Shown in pieces: positions 63,904-64,000 of a stretch of DNA of 64,000 bases. The notes beneath the pieces are model-generated. The model was not told the origin of the DNA and searched no databases. It saw nothing but the letters and a program-made list of their open reading frames with translations. Within the stretch, counting starts at the first letter, position 1; each line of letters begins with the position of its first letter. The translations under genes were made by a program, and so were the position numbers. The stretch covers positions 136 to 64,135 of the forward strand of contig NZ_QEQK01000015.1 of NCBI RefSeq assembly GCF_003151135.1, given 5' to 3'. This DNA is from Abyssibacter profundi (lineage in GTDB: Bacteria; Pseudomonadota; Gammaproteobacteria; Nevskiales; OUC007).

Positions 63904-64000
63904 ATGTCGACGAAGATTTGCGTGCTCGGGGCCGGCGGCCGTATGGGGCAATCGGTCATCCGAGCGCTGTTCGAGCAATCCGCTCTGGTTCTTTCCGCTG
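63904..64000 (+). CDS. dapB: Dihydrodipicolinate reductase DapB, N-terminal fragment
   Basis: Cut by the window end after 32 codons. The start KICVLGAGGRMGQSVIRALF contains the nucleotide-binding G-A-G-G-R-M-G motif of DapB, the NAD(P)H-dependent reductase of lysine and peptidoglycan precursor synthesis. dnaJ-dapB neighbourhood is common in gammaproteobacteria. Confidence 0.85.
   Translation, partial: MSTKICVLGAGGRMGQSVIRALFEQSALVLSA

Overview
The window looks like the chromosome of a GC-rich, polarly flagellated gammaproteobacterium. Evidence: a Pseudomonas-like flagellar order (fliKLMNOPQR, flhBAF-fleN-fliA, cheYZA-motCD-cheW), a tmRNA whose tag reads ANDDNYALAA, bifunctional MnmC, a Fur with the Pseudomonas-type HHDHMVC motif, a canonical CTGT-N8-ACAG SOS box and sigma-54/sigma-28/sigma-32 promoters of gammaproteobacterial type. 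Species cannot be fixed by reading; an unusual lineage (for example near Salinisphaerales/Nevskiales) is only a guess. No insertion sequence, prophage or CRISPR array was seen.

Layout. 1-5456: end of fliK (with a long 15-bp in-frame minisatellite), a sigma-54 promoter and fliLMNOPQR, mostly joined by 4-nt start/stop overlaps. 5470-10722: a block of nine minus-strand genes, metabolic or unknown, separating fliR from flhB. 11056-23636: flhB, flhA, flhF, fleN, fliA, cheY, cheZ, cheA, then (after an antisense acetyltransferase sitting where cheB is usually found) motC, motD, cheW and a DUF2802 gene. 23705-34316: a second chemosensory cluster, STAS-cheY-cheA-cheW-soluble five-PAS receptor-small ORF-cheR-cheD-cheB, followed by a short membrane receptor; its order matches the Pseudomonas Che2 (F7-type) cluster. 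34418-42918: a kinase-like protein with no recognisable ATPase motifs, two small membrane genes and a four-gene signalling operon (hybrid histidine kinase with three receiver domains, CheR-like methyltransferase, stand-alone CheB-like methylesterase, REC-PAS-GGDEF diguanylate cyclase). 42970-51930: an SOS-boxed secreted or membrane protein, MAPEG protein, Ser/Thr kinase with TPRs divergent from aidB, mnmC, a Bcr/CflA transporter. 52046-64000: ssrA, smpB, an NSS transporter, rnfH, bamE, fur, recN, nadK, hrcA-grpE-dnaK-dnaJ with sigma-32 promoters, a membrane protein and the first codons of dapB.

How the genes work together. The first 23 kb encode the flagellar export gate, switch, polar placement/number control (FlhF/FleN), sigma-28, stator and core chemotaxis kinase. 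Three well-matched sigma-28 promoters (20959, 23650, 33076) place motCD, the second chemosensory cluster and the membrane receptor in the FliA regulon, so both chemosensory systems appear tied to flagellation. The 35.7-42.9 kb operon pairs receptor-style methylation enzymes with a hybrid kinase and a c-di-GMP synthase.

Most notable points: the fliK minisatellite; a duplicated FliM-like CheY-docking peptide in CheA; a 54-codon gene coupled to cheR; a shared C-terminal ELF motif in three chemotaxis proteins; an SOS-boxed membrane or secreted protein of unknown function; and the methylation-kinase-diguanylate cyclase operon.
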